From: Clostridiales bacterium
GTDB taxonomy: Bacteria; Bacillota; Clostridia; Lachnospirales; WQUN01
DNA: 33,058 nucleotides
Assembly: GCA_031269465.1 (NCBI GenBank)
Contig: JAISZB010000388.1
Coordinates: forward strand, 1-33,058
Reading direction: 5' to 3'
Shown: positions 32,940 through 33,058 of the stretch, piece by piece
Layout of the letters: each line of letters opens with the position of its first letter
Position numbering within the stretch: the first letter of the stretch is position 1
The notes under the pieces: model-generated
What the model was told of the DNA's origin: nothing
The model's input: the letters and a program-made list of their open reading frames with translations, nothing else
Database searches by the model: none
Program-made: the position numbers and the translations under genes

Positions 32940-33058
32940 ACTATACTGCTTTTCATATAAACCCCTATGAAGCTTCGCTTCACCACTAAGGATGAAAATA
33001 TTAAGCCATTTGTGTGTTTGAGGCATGGACAAATGTCCATAAAATGTATTTTCGTACT
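32940..33058. repeat. MITE-like repeat, long subtype, cut by window end
   Basis: TATACTGCTTTTCATATAAA start, CACCACTAAGGATGAAAATA and GTGTGTTTGAGGCATGGACA as at 15093-15200, ending at the window edge in TTTTCGTACT, the point where the standard 130-bp unit begins in the other long copy. Its first 60 bases are the complement of the repeat at 60-117. Confidence 0.8.

Larger units (their letters stand above)
32463..33058. other. Gene-free 3' region with three repeat elements
   Basis: Downstream of the surface-protein operon. It contains a hairpin split by a MITE (32558-32731) and two further repeats at 32781-32885 and 32940-33058. Minus-strand frames at 32798-33040 are encoded by the repeats. 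No gene. Confidence 0.6.

Overview
The window looks like a chromosomal stretch of an anaerobic, Gram-positive-type (Bacillota/Clostridia-like) bacterium. The evidence is a group-B-like [FeFe]-hydrogenase, a cohesin plus S-layer-homology surface protein, dockerin modules, a Cys-rich small-domain protein of the kind common in anaerobes, purine-rich ribosome binding sites and moderate GC. The genus cannot be told from the sequence. The region is accessory in character: about a dozen sound genes separated by long stretches of decayed insertion sequences and many copies of a small inverted-repeat element.

Layout. 1-3700: a 3' fragment of a GH36 alpha-galactosidase cut by a small repeat element, then remnants of an IS3-type transposase and a group II intron reverse transcriptase. 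3728-9599: two overlapping helicase genes, an MrfA/YprA-like DEAD-box helicase with a four-cysteine DUF1998-type C-terminus and a UvrD/PcrA-like helicase carrying four tandem copies of a Tudor-like C-terminal domain. 10101-13537 (minus): a full-length AAA-ATPase-like/PD-(D/E)XK protein and a truncated paralogue. 14000-17700: a broken IS30 transposase, a cluster of nested repeat elements and a GC-rich block with no intact gene. 17960-20107 (minus): an MFS transporter and a membrane-anchored methyltransferase. 20779-22546: the hydrogenase facing a small Cys-rich protein. 22690-25600: an IS630-type transposase fragment, further repeats and a very AT-rich kilobase. 25691-32462: a secreted papain-like protease with a cohesin and two dockerins, followed 55 bp later by a cohesin / Ser-Asp repeat / SLH protein. 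32463-33058: three more repeat elements.

Two themes stand out. First, the last two genes look like a cell-surface, cellulosome-style assembly built around a protease instead of a glycoside hydrolase: the SLH protein would sit in the wall and present a cohesin on a roughly 420-residue Ser/Asp stalk, and the protease carries two dockerins with different recognition residues plus its own cohesin. Second, the window holds about fifteen full or partial copies of a MITE-like element with TATACTGATTTTCAT-type ends and a TA target duplication. Insertions can be read directly in the alpha-galactosidase, in the IS30 transposase and in the loop of a hairpin; in each case removing the element and one TA restores the original sequence. 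An IS630-type transposase remnant with a similar terminal sequence nearby is a candidate source. All functions here are inferred from sequence motifs read by eye.
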